From Nocardia sp. NBC_01503 (lineage in GTDB: Bacteria; Actinomycetota; Actinomycetes; Mycobacteriales; Mycobacteriaceae): a stretch of 64,000 bases of DNA. The position numbers and the translations under genes were made by a program. Location: contig NZ_CP109596.1 in assembly GCF_036327755.1 (NCBI RefSeq), positions 7,316,001-7,380,000 on the forward strand, read 5' to 3'. Shown here piece by piece: positions 51,653-60,279 of this stretch; position 1 is the stretch's first letter; the number at the start of each line of letters is the position of its first letter. The notes beneath the pieces were generated by a model. That model was not told the DNA's origin. It did not search any database and was given only the letters and a program-made list of their open reading frames with translations.

Positions 51653-53782
51653 ATGGTCCTGCGGGTGTCGAGCCATCTGACCTGGTATCTGCACCGGCTG
51701 CGCGCCATGAGCGGACAGGAGATGCTGTGGCGCTCGGGCCGATTGCGACAGCGGCTGGTCGCCAAGCCCGTGACCTGGGAGTTCAGCGGGACGGCGCGGT
51801 TCGGGCGGACCCGGCCCGATTGGGTTGCGCTGCTGCGGGATTTCCGCGCGGGCGCGGGGCGGCCGGTGATCCTGGATCGGGCGCGCGCGGCGCGAATCGC
51901 CGATACGGCTCCGGCCGAGGTGGCCGCGGTCATCGCCGCCGCGGAGCGGGTGCTGTCCGGGCAGGTCCGGTACTTCGGCTATCCCCCGGCCGAGCTCGGT
52001 CCGCTGATCGACTGGAATCGCGATCCGCTGGCCGAAATACGCTGGCCCAGCGTGAGTTCCGAACGGATCGACCATCGCACCACCACGGGCGATCCGAAGT
52101 GGATCTGGGAGCTCAATCGGCTACAGCATCTGCCGTGGCTGGCGCAGGCCTGGCTGTTCACCGGTGAGGCGCGCTTCGCCGAGGCGGCCTTCGATCACCT
52201 CGACAGTTGGATCGAGCAGCAGCCGCCCGGTGCGGGCATCGCCTGGCGCGGCGCGTTCGAATGCGGAATACGGTCCATATCAGTCGGTTTCGCATTGCAG
52301 GGGTTGCGGGACGCGCCCGGATTGACCGCCGAACGGTACGGCCGATACGTCATCATGCTCGGGGAGAGCGCGCACCGGTGCTGGGTGGAGCGATCACTGT
52401 TCAGCTCGGCCAATAATCATTTGATCGGTGAACTGACCGGGCTGGCCGTGGTGGCGATGCTGTTCCCCGAACTGCCCGGTGCGGCGAACTGGCAGCGTGA
52501 TGCGCTGGCGCTGCTCGTCGAGCATGCCGACCGGCAACTGCTGCCCGATGGCGCGGGGGCCGAGCAGGCGATCGCCTATCAGTTGTTCACGGTGGAGCTG
52601 CTGGCGCTGGTCTACACGCTGCTGGCGCTGAAATACGAACCGCCGCAGCGGCTCGGCGCGGCCATCGCGCGCAGTTCCCGGTTCCTGGCGCTGTTGGTCG
52701 GTGATGCGGATCCACAGCCGCGCTTCGGTGATGACGATGGTGGATTCGCACTGCGGTTGGGGCCGGAGGAGATTCGCACGGTGCGGGATCATCTGGGTAT
52801 CGCCGATGCGGTGGTGCCCGATCCGGCGGCCGCGCGAGCGGGCACGGCCTCCATTACCGCCGCCTGGCTGCGCGATGCGCTGGGTTCGGCCGCCGTCGCC
52901 GCGGCGGATCCGGCCGGGAGCGGTTACGCGCCGGACGGTGGTCTGGTGGTGCTGCGGTCGGGTCGGCGCCGGGTGATCATGGATGTCGGCCCGCTGGGCT
53001 ATCTTTCGATCGCCGCGCACGGGCACGCCGATGCCCTGTCGGTGACCCTGGCCGAGGATGGTGCGGAGCTCATCGCGGATCCGGGGACCGCGAGTTACTA
53101 CGGGCATCCCGATTGGCGGGTCGCGCATCGCAGCACCCGTGCGCATCCGACGGTCACCGTCGACGAGCAGGATCAATCGGTGGTCGGCGGGCCGTTCATG
53201 TGGAGTGCGCACGCGGGGGTCCGGGTGCGTGCGGTCGATCCGGTGCTCGGCATCGTCGATGCCGAGCATGACGGCTACCACCGGCTCGAGGCTCCGGTGA
53301 CGCATCGGCGGTGGCTCATCGCGCCGCCGGAGCACCAGCTGATCGTGGTGGTGGATCTGTTGTCCGGCAGTGGAGTTCACTCCGCACGGGTCTCCTGGCC
53401 GCTGCATCCCGCGCTGACGGCGGATCCGGCCGGGAATGGTCATCTGATTCATCGCGAGGGTGATCCGGTGCTGGCGCTGGCGTACGGCGCGACGGTGCCC
53501 TTCGCGATCGATCAGGCGCGCGGTGACGAGAACACGAACCTCGGCTGGTGGTCCGAGCGCCTGGAGGCGCGTGAACCCGCCTGGCTGGTCGGTGCGAGGT
53601 GTTCGGGCGCAACGCCTTTCGTGATCGTCACGGTGCTGGGCGCGACGGCGAGCCACGGATTGCTCGTCTCACACACCGATGAGGCGATTCGGGCGCGGTG
53701 GCGTACCGGTGCCGCACCGTATTCGCTCGTCATCGATCCGCGTCGCGATGGCGCCGCGCTGCTCAGCACCCCGGATCGATGA
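51653..53782 (+). CDS. Heparinase II/III-like polysaccharide lyase
   Basis: 709 residues from ATG 51653 (a GTG at 51665 is an alternative). The N-terminal alpha-barrel (about 60-390) contains RLQHLPWLAQAW, AWRGAFECGIRSIS and SSANNHLIGELTGLAV, the last holding the catalytic Asn-His typical of heparinase II/III and alginate lyases. The C-terminal beta-sandwich (about 420-690) has YLSIAAHGHADALS, carrying the catalytic His of the family. There is no signal peptide. In exopolysaccharide loci such lyases trim or edit uronic-acid-containing polymers; here a uronate-forming dehydrogenase is nearby. It overlaps the convergent YdcF gene by 20 bp. Confidence 0.9.
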   Translation: MVLRVSSHLTWYLHRLRAMSGQEMLWRSGRLRQRLVAKPVTWEFSGTARFGRTRPDWVALLRDFRAGAGRPVILDRARAARIADTAPAEVAAVIAAAERVLSGQVRYFGYPPAELGPLIDWNRDPLAEIRWPSVSSERIDHRTTTGDPKWIWELNRLQHLPWLAQAWLFTGEARFAEAAFDHLDSWIEQQPPGAGIAWRGAFECGIRSISVGFALQGLRDAPGLTAERYGRYVIMLGESAHRCWVERSLFSSANNHLIGELTGLAVVAMLFPELPGAANWQRDALALLVEHADRQLLPDGAGAEQAIAYQLFTVELLALVYTLLALKYEPPQRLGAAIARSSRFLALLVGDADPQPRFGDDDGGFALRLGPEEIRTVRDHLGIADAVVPDPAAARAGTASITAAWLRDALGSAAVAAADPAGSGYAPDGGLVVLRSGRRRVIMDVGPLGYLSIAAHGHADALSVTLAEDGAELIADPGTASYYGHPDWRVAHRSTRAHPTVTVDEQDQSVVGGPFMWSAHAGVRVRAVDPVLGIVDAEHDGYHRLEAPVTHRRWLIAPPEHQLIVVVDLLSGSGVHSARVSWPLHPALTADPAGNGHLIHREGDPVLALAYGATVPFAIDQARGDENTNLGWWSERLEAREPAWLVGARCSGATPFVIVTVLGATASHGLLVSHTDEAIRARWRTGAAPYSLVIDPRRDGAALLSTPDR

Positions 53783-54326
53783 AAGCCCGGACGTATCCGG
53801 CGCTTTGATAGGCGTAGGACCACGCCCAGTACCAGGGGTCGATATCGACCGGTGCGGGCTCCATGATCAGTGCGCCTCGGAAGCACTGCGCCAGGATGTA
53901 CCGGGCCCGGGACAGATGCGGGCGCATGGTGATGACGATGACGGTGTGCCAGCCGCGTTGGCTCGCCAGCGTGCGCAGTTGGCGGCCTTCACCGACGGTG
54001 GTCGGCGGGTTCGGTGCGAAGCATTCCAGGGTGAACCCCTGCTGCGGGGTATGGCACGGTTCGCGCACCTCGTCGATATCGGTGTCCTCACCGTAGGGAT
54101 TGGAGAACAACACCGTCGAGGCGTAGCCCTGCCGCGCCAGGTCCAGCCCGTAGGCGTAGCGGTCGACGCCTTCACCCCCGAGGACCAGAATCGCGTCGGC
54201 GTGCCGGAGCGGATCGACCTGCGGGCGGACATAGACCGGATATCCGGCGGCGATGATCGCGGCCATCAGGGCGATCACCACTGCCGCCACAGAGATCCGG
54301 CGCCGGGTGCGCGTATGCCCTGTCAC
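53763..54326 (-). CDS. YdcF/DUF218-like membrane protein
   Basis: 187 residues from GTG 54326. One N-terminal membrane segment (about 10-30) and an exposed Rossmann-like domain with ADAILVLGGEGVDRYAYGLDLAR and VITMRPHLSRARYILAQ, resembling the DUF218 family (SanA/ElyC/YdcF). Such proteins are tied to envelope and polysaccharide carrier metabolism. The start overlaps the flippase stop by four bases (GTGA), so it is translated with it. Confidence 0.85.
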   Translation of the reverse strand: MTGHTRTRRRISVAAVVIALMAAIIAAGYPVYVRPQVDPLRHADAILVLGGEGVDRYAYGLDLARQGYASTVLFSNPYGEDTDIDEVREPCHTPQQGFTLECFAPNPPTTVGEGRQLRTLASQRGWHTVIVITMRPHLSRARYILAQCFRGALIMEPAPVDIDPWYWAWSYAYQSAGYVRAFIDPGC

Positions 54327-55795
54327 GTTCGACGGACCACCCGCCAGACGGGCCGCAGCGTGGCGGGTGAGATCGCCTGCAGCACAAGGATGAACATGAT
54401 CGCGAAGCCGAGCGCCTCCAGTAGCAGCAGACTCAGCCCCGACGCGAGCCCATGCGTACTCGCATGGACGACGCGATGCTCGAGCAGACCGATCGCCACG
54501 GCGGCGAAGAACCCGGCGAGAGTGGTGGGTACGAGGCAGCGCGCGAGTTCGCCACGGGACACCCCAACCACCCTACGCGACAAGATCAGACCGGTGAGTC
54601 CGGTGAGCAACGCCGAAATCGACAGTGCCACACCGACACCGAACAATCCGTGCGGCAGCAGTAGTAACAGCAGCGGGATAGCCGTGAGTGCGCCGACGCC
54701 GCTCATCCAATTGATCAGCCGCGGCCGCCCCGCGCCCTTGAGCGCCTCGGCGGAGACGGACATGAGCGCATAGCCGATGCCGACCCCGCACATGGCCTCG
54801 ACCAGCACGCCCGCTCCACGCCACTGTTCGCCGAGCAGCAGCACAACCACCGGTTCGCCGACGGCCGCGAGCAGCGTGGACGCCGGGACCACCGCGAGCC
54901 ACATCCAGCCGAGCGCGGTGAGGTAACCGCGCGCGAACCGTTCCCGCTCCCCGGCGATACGCGCGAAGGCCGGAAACAGTACATACGAACAGATTTGGAT
55001 GATCGCCATGACGGGCAGGAAGGCCAGCCGCCGGCCATTGCGGTAGTTGCCCAGGGCGGAGGTCTCGAGCCGGTGGCCGACGAGCACGACCTCCACCGCC
55101 TCGATGGCCCGCTCCAGCACACTCTCGATCAGCAGCGGCAACGCGAAAACCGCCATCTCCCGCCATAATCCGAGACGGAAGCGCCCGCGCCCGGGACGCC
55201 AGCCCGAGAGCCACCAGGCGGCGATCACCGAGACCGTGAGCGCGGCGTAGTAGCCGGTCACCAGCGCCCAGACCCCCCAGCCCGCCGCCGCGCCCGCGAT
55301 CGATACGACCGCGAAGGTGGCGGCGTTCGCGGGATCGACGACGACGCGGCGTTTGAATTGGAAGTCGCGCTGCATCAAGGCATCCGGCACCGCCATGAGC
55401 GAGGTGAGCAGTACCGTCCCCGAGGAGACCGCGGCCACGAGCCCGACCTGGGAACTCCGGAAGACCGCCGACAACACCGGCGCGGTCGCCAGCAGCACAC
55501 CCGCCAGCAGCGCACCGGAGATCAGGGTCGCCCAGAAGACCGTCTCGGCCGCATCGGCCAACTGATCGCGGCGCTGGATCAGCGCATGGCTCAGTGAACT
55601 ATGCGAGAAGACCACCACGAACGCGGTCAGCACGGTTCCGGCGGTGAAGACGCCGACTTCACCGGGCGCGAGCAGATGTGCCAGGACCAGCGTCTGCGCC
55701 AGCGCGATGACCTGGACCGCGGCGACTCCCGCCGCCGACAGCGCGGCCCCGCGTTTGAGGACCGCGAGCAACCCGCCCGGCGCCTCGCCGGTCAC
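54323..55795 (-). CDS. Oligosaccharide flippase (Wzx / polysaccharide biosynthesis protein)
   Basis: 490 residues from GTG 55795, with 12-14 membrane helices. Family patterns include LAQTLVLAHLLAPGEVGVFTAG, SHALIQRRDQLADAAETVFW and ETSALGNYRNGRRLAFLPV, typical of the MOP exporter superfamily, Wzx group. It would flip the undecaprenyl-linked repeat unit to the outside. Four-base overlaps link it to the GT2 gene before and the YdcF gene after it. Confidence 0.92.
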   Translation of the reverse strand: MTGEAPGGLLAVLKRGAALSAAGVAAVQVIALAQTLVLAHLLAPGEVGVFTAGTVLTAFVVVFSHSSLSHALIQRRDQLADAAETVFWATLISGALLAGVLLATAPVLSAVFRSSQVGLVAAVSSGTVLLTSLMAVPDALMQRDFQFKRRVVVDPANAATFAVVSIAGAAAGWGVWALVTGYYAALTVSVIAAWWLSGWRPGRGRFRLGLWREMAVFALPLLIESVLERAIEAVEVVLVGHRLETSALGNYRNGRRLAFLPVMAIIQICSYVLFPAFARIAGERERFARGYLTALGWMWLAVVPASTLLAAVGEPVVVLLLGEQWRGAGVLVEAMCGVGIGYALMSVSAEALKGAGRPRLINWMSGVGALTAIPLLLLLLPHGLFGVGVALSISALLTGLTGLILSRRVVGVSRGELARCLVPTTLAGFFAAVAIGLLEHRVVHASTHGLASGLSLLLLEALGFAIMFILVLQAISPATLRPVWRVVRRT

Positions 55796-56805
55796 CGCTT
55801 GACGGTGGTGACAATCCGGCCCGCCGCGTGCGCGACCCGCTCGGACACCTGTTGTTTGAGCGGGTGGATCCGGCGCAGCAGACCGGGAAAGACGTTGACC
55901 GATACGATGATCACCGCGGCCCGCACCGTGCGGCGGTGTTCGAACGCTTCCCGCGCCGCGGTCCGCGCGGCCTGATCGTCGCCGTTCAGCAGCGCCTTCT
56001 GCGCGGTGTGCAGCGCCACCCAGTATCGGAAGGTCCGCAGCGTACGGTCCAGGGCGGCTTTCTCTTCGGGTTCGGTGGGTGCGGCCCAGGAGAAGGTGCG
56101 CTCCAGCTCGGCCATGAACGCCAGGGCCTTCTCCGGATCGCGGGTGAGCGAGTCCGAACGCAATCGAAAGCGCGCGAGGCGCTGTGGCAGTACCCGAATA
56201 TCGTAGGTCTCGACCATGCGAATCCAGATGACGACCGATTCGTGCAGTTCCTCACCACCGCGGTCGTAGCCGCCGACGGCCTCCCATGCCTCCCGGCGGA
56301 TGGCGGCCGTGTAGTACGGCACCAATCCGCCCAGCAGGTCGGTGAGTTTGAGCCGCTTCGACGGATCGGGACGCTGTTTCACATTGGTCGACCGGTAGTA
56401 GCCGACGGGTAGGTCCGCGCCCGAATCATCGAATCGGAAAGCGTCGCAACCGACCGCGTCGATCTTCGGGTCGGCGTCCAGGGTCTCGCCCACGACCTCG
56501 CAGAAGGTCGGCATGACCTGATCGTCACTGTCCAGCACCACGAAGAACCGACCGGTCGCCACCTGTGCGGCGGCCATCACTCCCCCGTCGTACCCCTTGT
56601 TCTCCTGTCGCACCAGTCGAATTCGCTTGTCATCGGCGTAGCCGTCCACGATCGCCGCGATGGCATCGGACATGCCATTGTCGACGACGATCAGCTCCCA
56701 GTCCGAAAGCGTCTGTCCCACCACCGAATCGATGGTGTCCCGGAGATAGTCCTCGGTCTTGTACGCCGTAGTCAGAAAGCTGAACGCCGGTTCGGACGCC
56801 GCCAT
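55792..56805 (-). CDS. Family 2 glycosyltransferase
   Basis: 337 residues from ATG 56805 (GAAGGGG 5 nt upstream). The GT-A fold opens with FSFLTTAYKTEDYLRDTIDS and SDWELIVVDNG, and the metal-binding DxD is in VLDSDDQVMP (about 95). A second block, GGYDRGGEELHESVVIWIRM, holds the acceptor-side acidic residue. A C-terminal helical tail has no membrane segment. It adds one sugar to the lipid-linked repeat; donor and acceptor are unknown. It is followed by the flippase with a four-base overlap. Confidence 0.92.
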   Translation of the reverse strand: MAASEPAFSFLTTAYKTEDYLRDTIDSVVGQTLSDWELIVVDNGMSDAIAAIVDGYADDKRIRLVRQENKGYDGGVMAAAQVATGRFFVVLDSDDQVMPTFCEVVGETLDADPKIDAVGCDAFRFDDSGADLPVGYYRSTNVKQRPDPSKRLKLTDLLGGLVPYYTAAIRREAWEAVGGYDRGGEELHESVVIWIRMVETYDIRVLPQRLARFRLRSDSLTRDPEKALAFMAELERTFSWAAPTEPEEKAALDRTLRTFRYWVALHTAQKALLNGDDQAARTAAREAFEHRRTVRAAVIIVSVNVFPGLLRRIHPLKQQVSERVAHAAGRIVTTVKR

Positions 56806-56821
56806 CAGTACCCCTTCGCCG

Positions 56822-58198
56822 CTACCACCCGATGCCGTGATACCCGGGGCGCTGCCGCCGCGTCGCGGCACCCGGTAACCGCACCAGATCGATGACGGTG
56901 TGTTCCGGGCCGAGCCCGTCGATGGCGGAGACCACCTCGGGTTCTGCGCTTCCCGCGATGAATATCTCCCCGTGCGCGAGAACCGTTGCAATATCATCGG
57001 TCAGCAGTTCGCCGATATGTGGCAGCCGCTCCTCGATGAAGGCGCGGTTCGCGCCCATGAGCCTGGACAGAGCGACATTGGCATCGTAGATGCGCACGTC
57101 ATAGCCCTTACCGATGAGCCGCTCGGCGAACTCCACCATCGGACTCTCGCGCAGATCGTCGGTGCCGGATTTGAACGACAGCCCGAAGATGCCGACCCGG
57201 CGGCGACCGAGCCCGATCACCATCTCGACCGCGCGCCGCAGCTGGGATTCGTTGGAGGCCAGCACATTCTGCAGTACCGGCAGCTCCAGATCGTGCTGGC
57301 GCGCGGTGTGGGTCAGCGCCCGCACATCCTTGGGCAGACAGGAGCCGCCGAAGGCGAAGCCGGGCCGCAGGTAGGCGGGGCTGATATTGAGCTTGGTGTC
57401 GGCCAGGAAGATATCCATGACCGCGTGCGAGTCCAGTCCGAGCTCGGCGCAGAGCGCACCGATCTCATTGCCGAAGGTCACCTTCAACGCGTGAAAACTG
57501 TTGTCGACGTACTTGGTCATCTCGGCTACCGCGATGGGTACCCGGAATCGCGGCCCCGGCAGTTCGTCGTAGAGGCTCATCATCTCCGCACCGGTGCGGG
57601 TATCGGTCTCACCGACAACCGTTTTGGGCGGATTCTCGAAATCGCGCACGCTACTGCCCTCGCGCAGGAACTCCGGATTCACGCACACCCCGAAATCGAC
57701 CCCGGCGCGTTTGCCGGAGGCGCGCTCCAGAATCGGGATGAGCTTGCCCGCGCAGGTGCCCGGCACCATGGTGCTGCGATACGCCACCACATGCCAGGCG
57801 CCCTTGACGGCGAGTGCCGCCCCGATCTCCGCGCTCACCCGCTCCAGGTACTCCGTGGACAGCCCGCCACCGGGCGCGGACGGCGTACCCACACAGACGA
57901 TCGAAATATCGCTCCCCGCAACGGCTTCGGCCACCTTCTCGGTGACGGTGAGCCGCCCCGAGGCCACCACCTCGGCAATCACCTCCCCGATGCGCTCCTC
58001 GACCACGGGGGTGCGGCCCTGCCGGATGAACTCGGTCTTCTGCGGATTCACATCCACCCCGATCACCGAGTTCCCCCTGGCCGCAAGGCACGCCGCGGAC
58101 ACACACCCGACGTATCCGAGCCCGAAAACACTCACCCCCAGCGCCCGCCCCGTACGCCGATCCTGCTCGTTTGCTGTCAGTCGGTCGAGCTCGTCCAT
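56822..58198 (-). CDS. Nucleotide-sugar dehydrogenase (GDP-mannose / UDP-glucose 6-dehydrogenase)
   Basis: 458 residues from ATG 58198 (a GTG two codons earlier is possible). NAD-binding VSVFGLGYVGCVSAACLAARG, then YRSTMVPGTCAGKL and the dehydrogenase core VAEMTKYVDNSFHALKVTFGN, with the catalytic Cys287 in FGGSCLPKDVRAL. SPMVEFAERL is in the C-terminal NDP-sugar domain. The overall pattern is nearer to AlgD-type GDP-mannose dehydrogenases than to Ugd. It makes a sugar uronate by two oxidations, giving the polymer acidic residues. It leads the minus-strand operon with GT2, flippase and YdcF. Confidence 0.92.
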   Translation of the reverse strand: MDELDRLTANEQDRRTGRALGVSVFGLGYVGCVSAACLAARGNSVIGVDVNPQKTEFIRQGRTPVVEERIGEVIAEVVASGRLTVTEKVAEAVAGSDISIVCVGTPSAPGGGLSTEYLERVSAEIGAALAVKGAWHVVAYRSTMVPGTCAGKLIPILERASGKRAGVDFGVCVNPEFLREGSSVRDFENPPKTVVGETDTRTGAEMMSLYDELPGPRFRVPIAVAEMTKYVDNSFHALKVTFGNEIGALCAELGLDSHAVMDIFLADTKLNISPAYLRPGFAFGGSCLPKDVRALTHTARQHDLELPVLQNVLASNESQLRRAVEMVIGLGRRRVGIFGLSFKSGTDDLRESPMVEFAERLIGKGYDVRIYDANVALSRLMGANRAFIEERLPHIGELLTDDIATVLAHGEIFIAGSAEPEVVSAIDGLGPEHTVIDLVRLPGAATRRQRPGYHGIGW

Positions 58199-58378
58199 CT
58201 GCACCCCATCAGGGATCGTCGCTACCGCTATTTAGCTTTATACCAATGTATTCCGTGATTCGTTCGCGTTATCATCGTGCGGTGGAACGCGCGACGGTCC
58301 CCGTGTACGTCGCGGTCGGGGGTGAGGAAGTCGAGGCCGGAACCTTCGCGGGGGCCCGGCTGGGGGGTTGCTGAGTCA
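58199..58378. promoter_or_regulatory. Divergent promoter region in the exopolysaccharide locus
   Basis: About 180 bp between the dehydrogenase (minus) and the PaaK-like gene (plus), with an A/T-rich core TTTAGCTTTATACCAATGTAT at about 58232-58251 (20 of these bases are unusually low GC for the window). A short frame on the plus strand, ATG 58246 to TGA 58374, encodes 42 residues and ends 4 nt before the next ATG. It has no convincing ribosome site and is not called as a gene. Confidence 0.4.
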
Positions 58379-59701
58379 ATGATTTTGGCGAGCGTGAGCT
58401 TGGGCATGAAGTATCGGCTCCGGCGCGCTCATCCGCGCCGCGGGGCGATCGGGCGCATGCTGGCGGGGCTGGAGGGGGCCGATGCCGCGCGGATACAGGA
58501 GTTTCAGGAGCGGCGGTTGCGCGGGCTGGTGCGGATCGCCGCGACCCGGTCACCGTTCTATCGGGAGTTCTTCCGGACCAGCGGGGTGGATCCGGCGCAG
58601 ATCCGCACCCTGGCGGATCTGCCCCTACTGCCCCTGATTTCGCGGCATGAGCTGGCCGAACGGGCCGACGACTTTCGTACGCTGCCGCGCCGATTCATGT
58701 GGTCGGTGCGCTCCAGCGGCACCTCGGGGGTGCCCATCGAGTGCTATCGGACCGTCAACTCCTCGGTCTTCGAATTGGCGGCGAAGGAGCGGCAGTGGAG
58801 TTGGTTCGGGCTGCCCGGCGATGCACGCCGGGTGGTGCTGCGCGGTAGCGGGTTCGCCAGCGATGGGAAACACGGGCCGACGCTCGTACTGCCGGGGGCG
58901 CGGCAGTTGCTGGTCTCCAGCTATCACCTGACGCCGGATCGAATCGAACTGATAGAGCGGAATATTCGCCGGTTTCGTCCGGATGTCATCGAGGGCTGGC
59001 CGTCGAGTATCGCGTTGCTGGCCGCACTGCTGCGCGATCGCGACAGCACGATCCCGGTGCGGGCCATCATCACCTCCTCCGAGTTGATGGCCCCCGGACA
59101 GCGCATCCTCATGCAGGAGGTGTTCGACGCGCCGATCGTCGACCACTACGGGCAGACCGAGCGGGTCGCCATGGCGGGCACCTGCGAGGCGGGCGGCTAT
59201 CACGTCTTCCCGCACTACGGGATCGTCGAGCTGGTACCCGTGACGGGCACGGACTCGCGCTGTGAGATCGTCGGAACCTCGTTACAGAACAACGGTTTTC
59301 CGCTCTTCCGGTATCGCACCGGGGATGAGGTGCGCCCCGCCGATCCGGGTCCGTGCCCGTGCGGGCGGGCCTTCCCGCTGCTGGGCGTCGTGGACGGCAG
59401 GGTGGAGGACACCTTCACCGCCACCGATGGCAGACCGCTTCCGCTGCCCTCCAGCGTGGTCGACGACCTGACCGGATTGCGTGAGGCGCAGATCGCCCAG
59501 TTGCGGCCGGGGGTCTTCGAACTGAGAGTGGTACCCGGCACCGGCTTCTCCGAATCGCGGACCATCGCGCACGCGCGGCGCAATGTGGCGCAGCAGTTCG
59601 GTCCGGGTCAGGAGGTGGGTTTGCGGGTCTTCGACCGACTACCCCGGCCGCGCAGCGGCAAGCTCAAGACCGCGGTGGTCGAGCCTGCCGAACGCCTATA
59701 G
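58379..59701 (+). CDS. PaaK/CapK-like adenylate-forming protein
   Basis: 440 residues from ATG 58379; ATG 58406 is an alternative. The AMP-binding loop is VRSSGTSGVPIECYRT (about 107). FRPDVIEGWPSSIALLAALL, TSSELMAPGQR, DHYGQTERVAMAGTCEAGGY and YRTGDEV are typical of the phenylacetate-CoA-ligase / CapK group, and RPRSGKLKTAVVE closes the protein with a catalytic Lys. In polysaccharide loci these ligases are believed to activate an acid for transfer to the polymer, but no reaction is proven. A lipoprotein gene follows after 2 bp. Confidence 0.9.
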   Translation: MILASVSLGMKYRLRRAHPRRGAIGRMLAGLEGADAARIQEFQERRLRGLVRIAATRSPFYREFFRTSGVDPAQIRTLADLPLLPLISRHELAERADDFRTLPRRFMWSVRSSGTSGVPIECYRTVNSSVFELAAKERQWSWFGLPGDARRVVLRGSGFASDGKHGPTLVLPGARQLLVSSYHLTPDRIELIERNIRRFRPDVIEGWPSSIALLAALLRDRDSTIPVRAIITSSELMAPGQRILMQEVFDAPIVDHYGQTERVAMAGTCEAGGYHVFPHYGIVELVPVTGTDSRCEIVGTSLQNNGFPLFRYRTGDEVRPADPGPCPCGRAFPLLGVVDGRVEDTFTATDGRPLPLPSSVVDDLTGLREAQIAQLRPGVFELRVVPGTGFSESRTIAHARRNVAQQFGPGQEVGLRVFDRLPRPRSGKLKTAVVEPAERL

Positions 59702-59703
59702 CC

Positions 59704-60279
59704 ATGATGAGAGGGGCAGTCGCCGTGCGAATGGCGAAAACAGTGCTGCTGGTGGCGATTCCGCTGCTGCTGACGGCCTGCGGCGGGACCTCCGCGCCGC
59801 CCGGACCCCGGCCCACCACTACGGCGGCGCCGGTCGACGAGTTCGTACCCAAAACTCGCACACCCGATCCGGCCGCGGTGGGCATCGGCCTGACTAACAT
59901 CTCGCTGTCCGCGACCGATAAGGCCGATCGAGTCACCTTCCAGTTCACCGGCGCCGCCGTGCCGGGCTGGGCGGTGCACTACGTCAAACAGGCGGTCTCC
60001 AATACCAGTACACAATCGGAGTTTCCGGTGACCGGGCAGTCGATTATCGAGGTGCTGATCCGGGAGGCCGCCAACCCCTTCGAATCCGGGGTGCCGCCGT
60101 ACTCCGGCCCGCCCATCGTCACCGACCCCGACCTGCGCACCATCGGAGAAGTCCGGTACGCCAGTGCGCTGCGCGGGGTGACCCAGGCGTTCATCGGCCT
60201 CGCGACCCCACAGCGCGCCTTCCGGGTGACCGCGCTGACCGATCCGACCCGGATTGTGGTGGAGGTGGATCACAAATGA
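59704..60279 (+). CDS. AMIN-like domain lipoprotein
   Basis: 191 residues from ATG 59704. The signal peptide (about 9-26) ends with lipobox LLTAC, so Cys26 would be lipidated. A Pro/Thr linker follows. Residues about 60-191 resemble the AMIN-like domain: DRVTFQFTGAAVPGWAVHYV, VLIREAANPFESG, and the closing FRVTALTDPTRIVVEVDH. The domain binds polymers such as peptidoglycan or polysaccharide in other settings. The stop overlaps the wzz-like ATG by four bases, so it likely works at the outer face together with the chain-length protein. Confidence 0.85.
   Translation: MMRGAVAVRMAKTVLLVAIPLLLTACGGTSAPPGPRPTTTAAPVDEFVPKTRTPDPAAVGIGLTNISLSATDKADRVTFQFTGAAVPGWAVHYVKQAVSNTSTQSEFPVTGQSIIEVLIREAANPFESGVPPYSGPPIVTDPDLRTIGEVRYASALRGVTQAFIGLATPQRAFRVTALTDPTRIVVEVDHK

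Noticed and set aside
51602..52075. Long N-terminal extension of the acetyltransferase
   Set aside because: It would overlap the divergent lyase gene; the GTG at 51601 with GGGGGA upstream gives the expected length.
52394..53656. 420-codon minus-strand frame opposite the lyase gene
   Set aside because: Composition is typical of a complementary-strand shadow; the plus-strand lyase has recognisable catalytic motifs.
58246..58374. 42-codon ORF before the PaaK-like gene
   Set aside because: No convincing ribosome site and no recognisable family, although its stop is 4 nt before the next start; kept only as a note on the promoter region.
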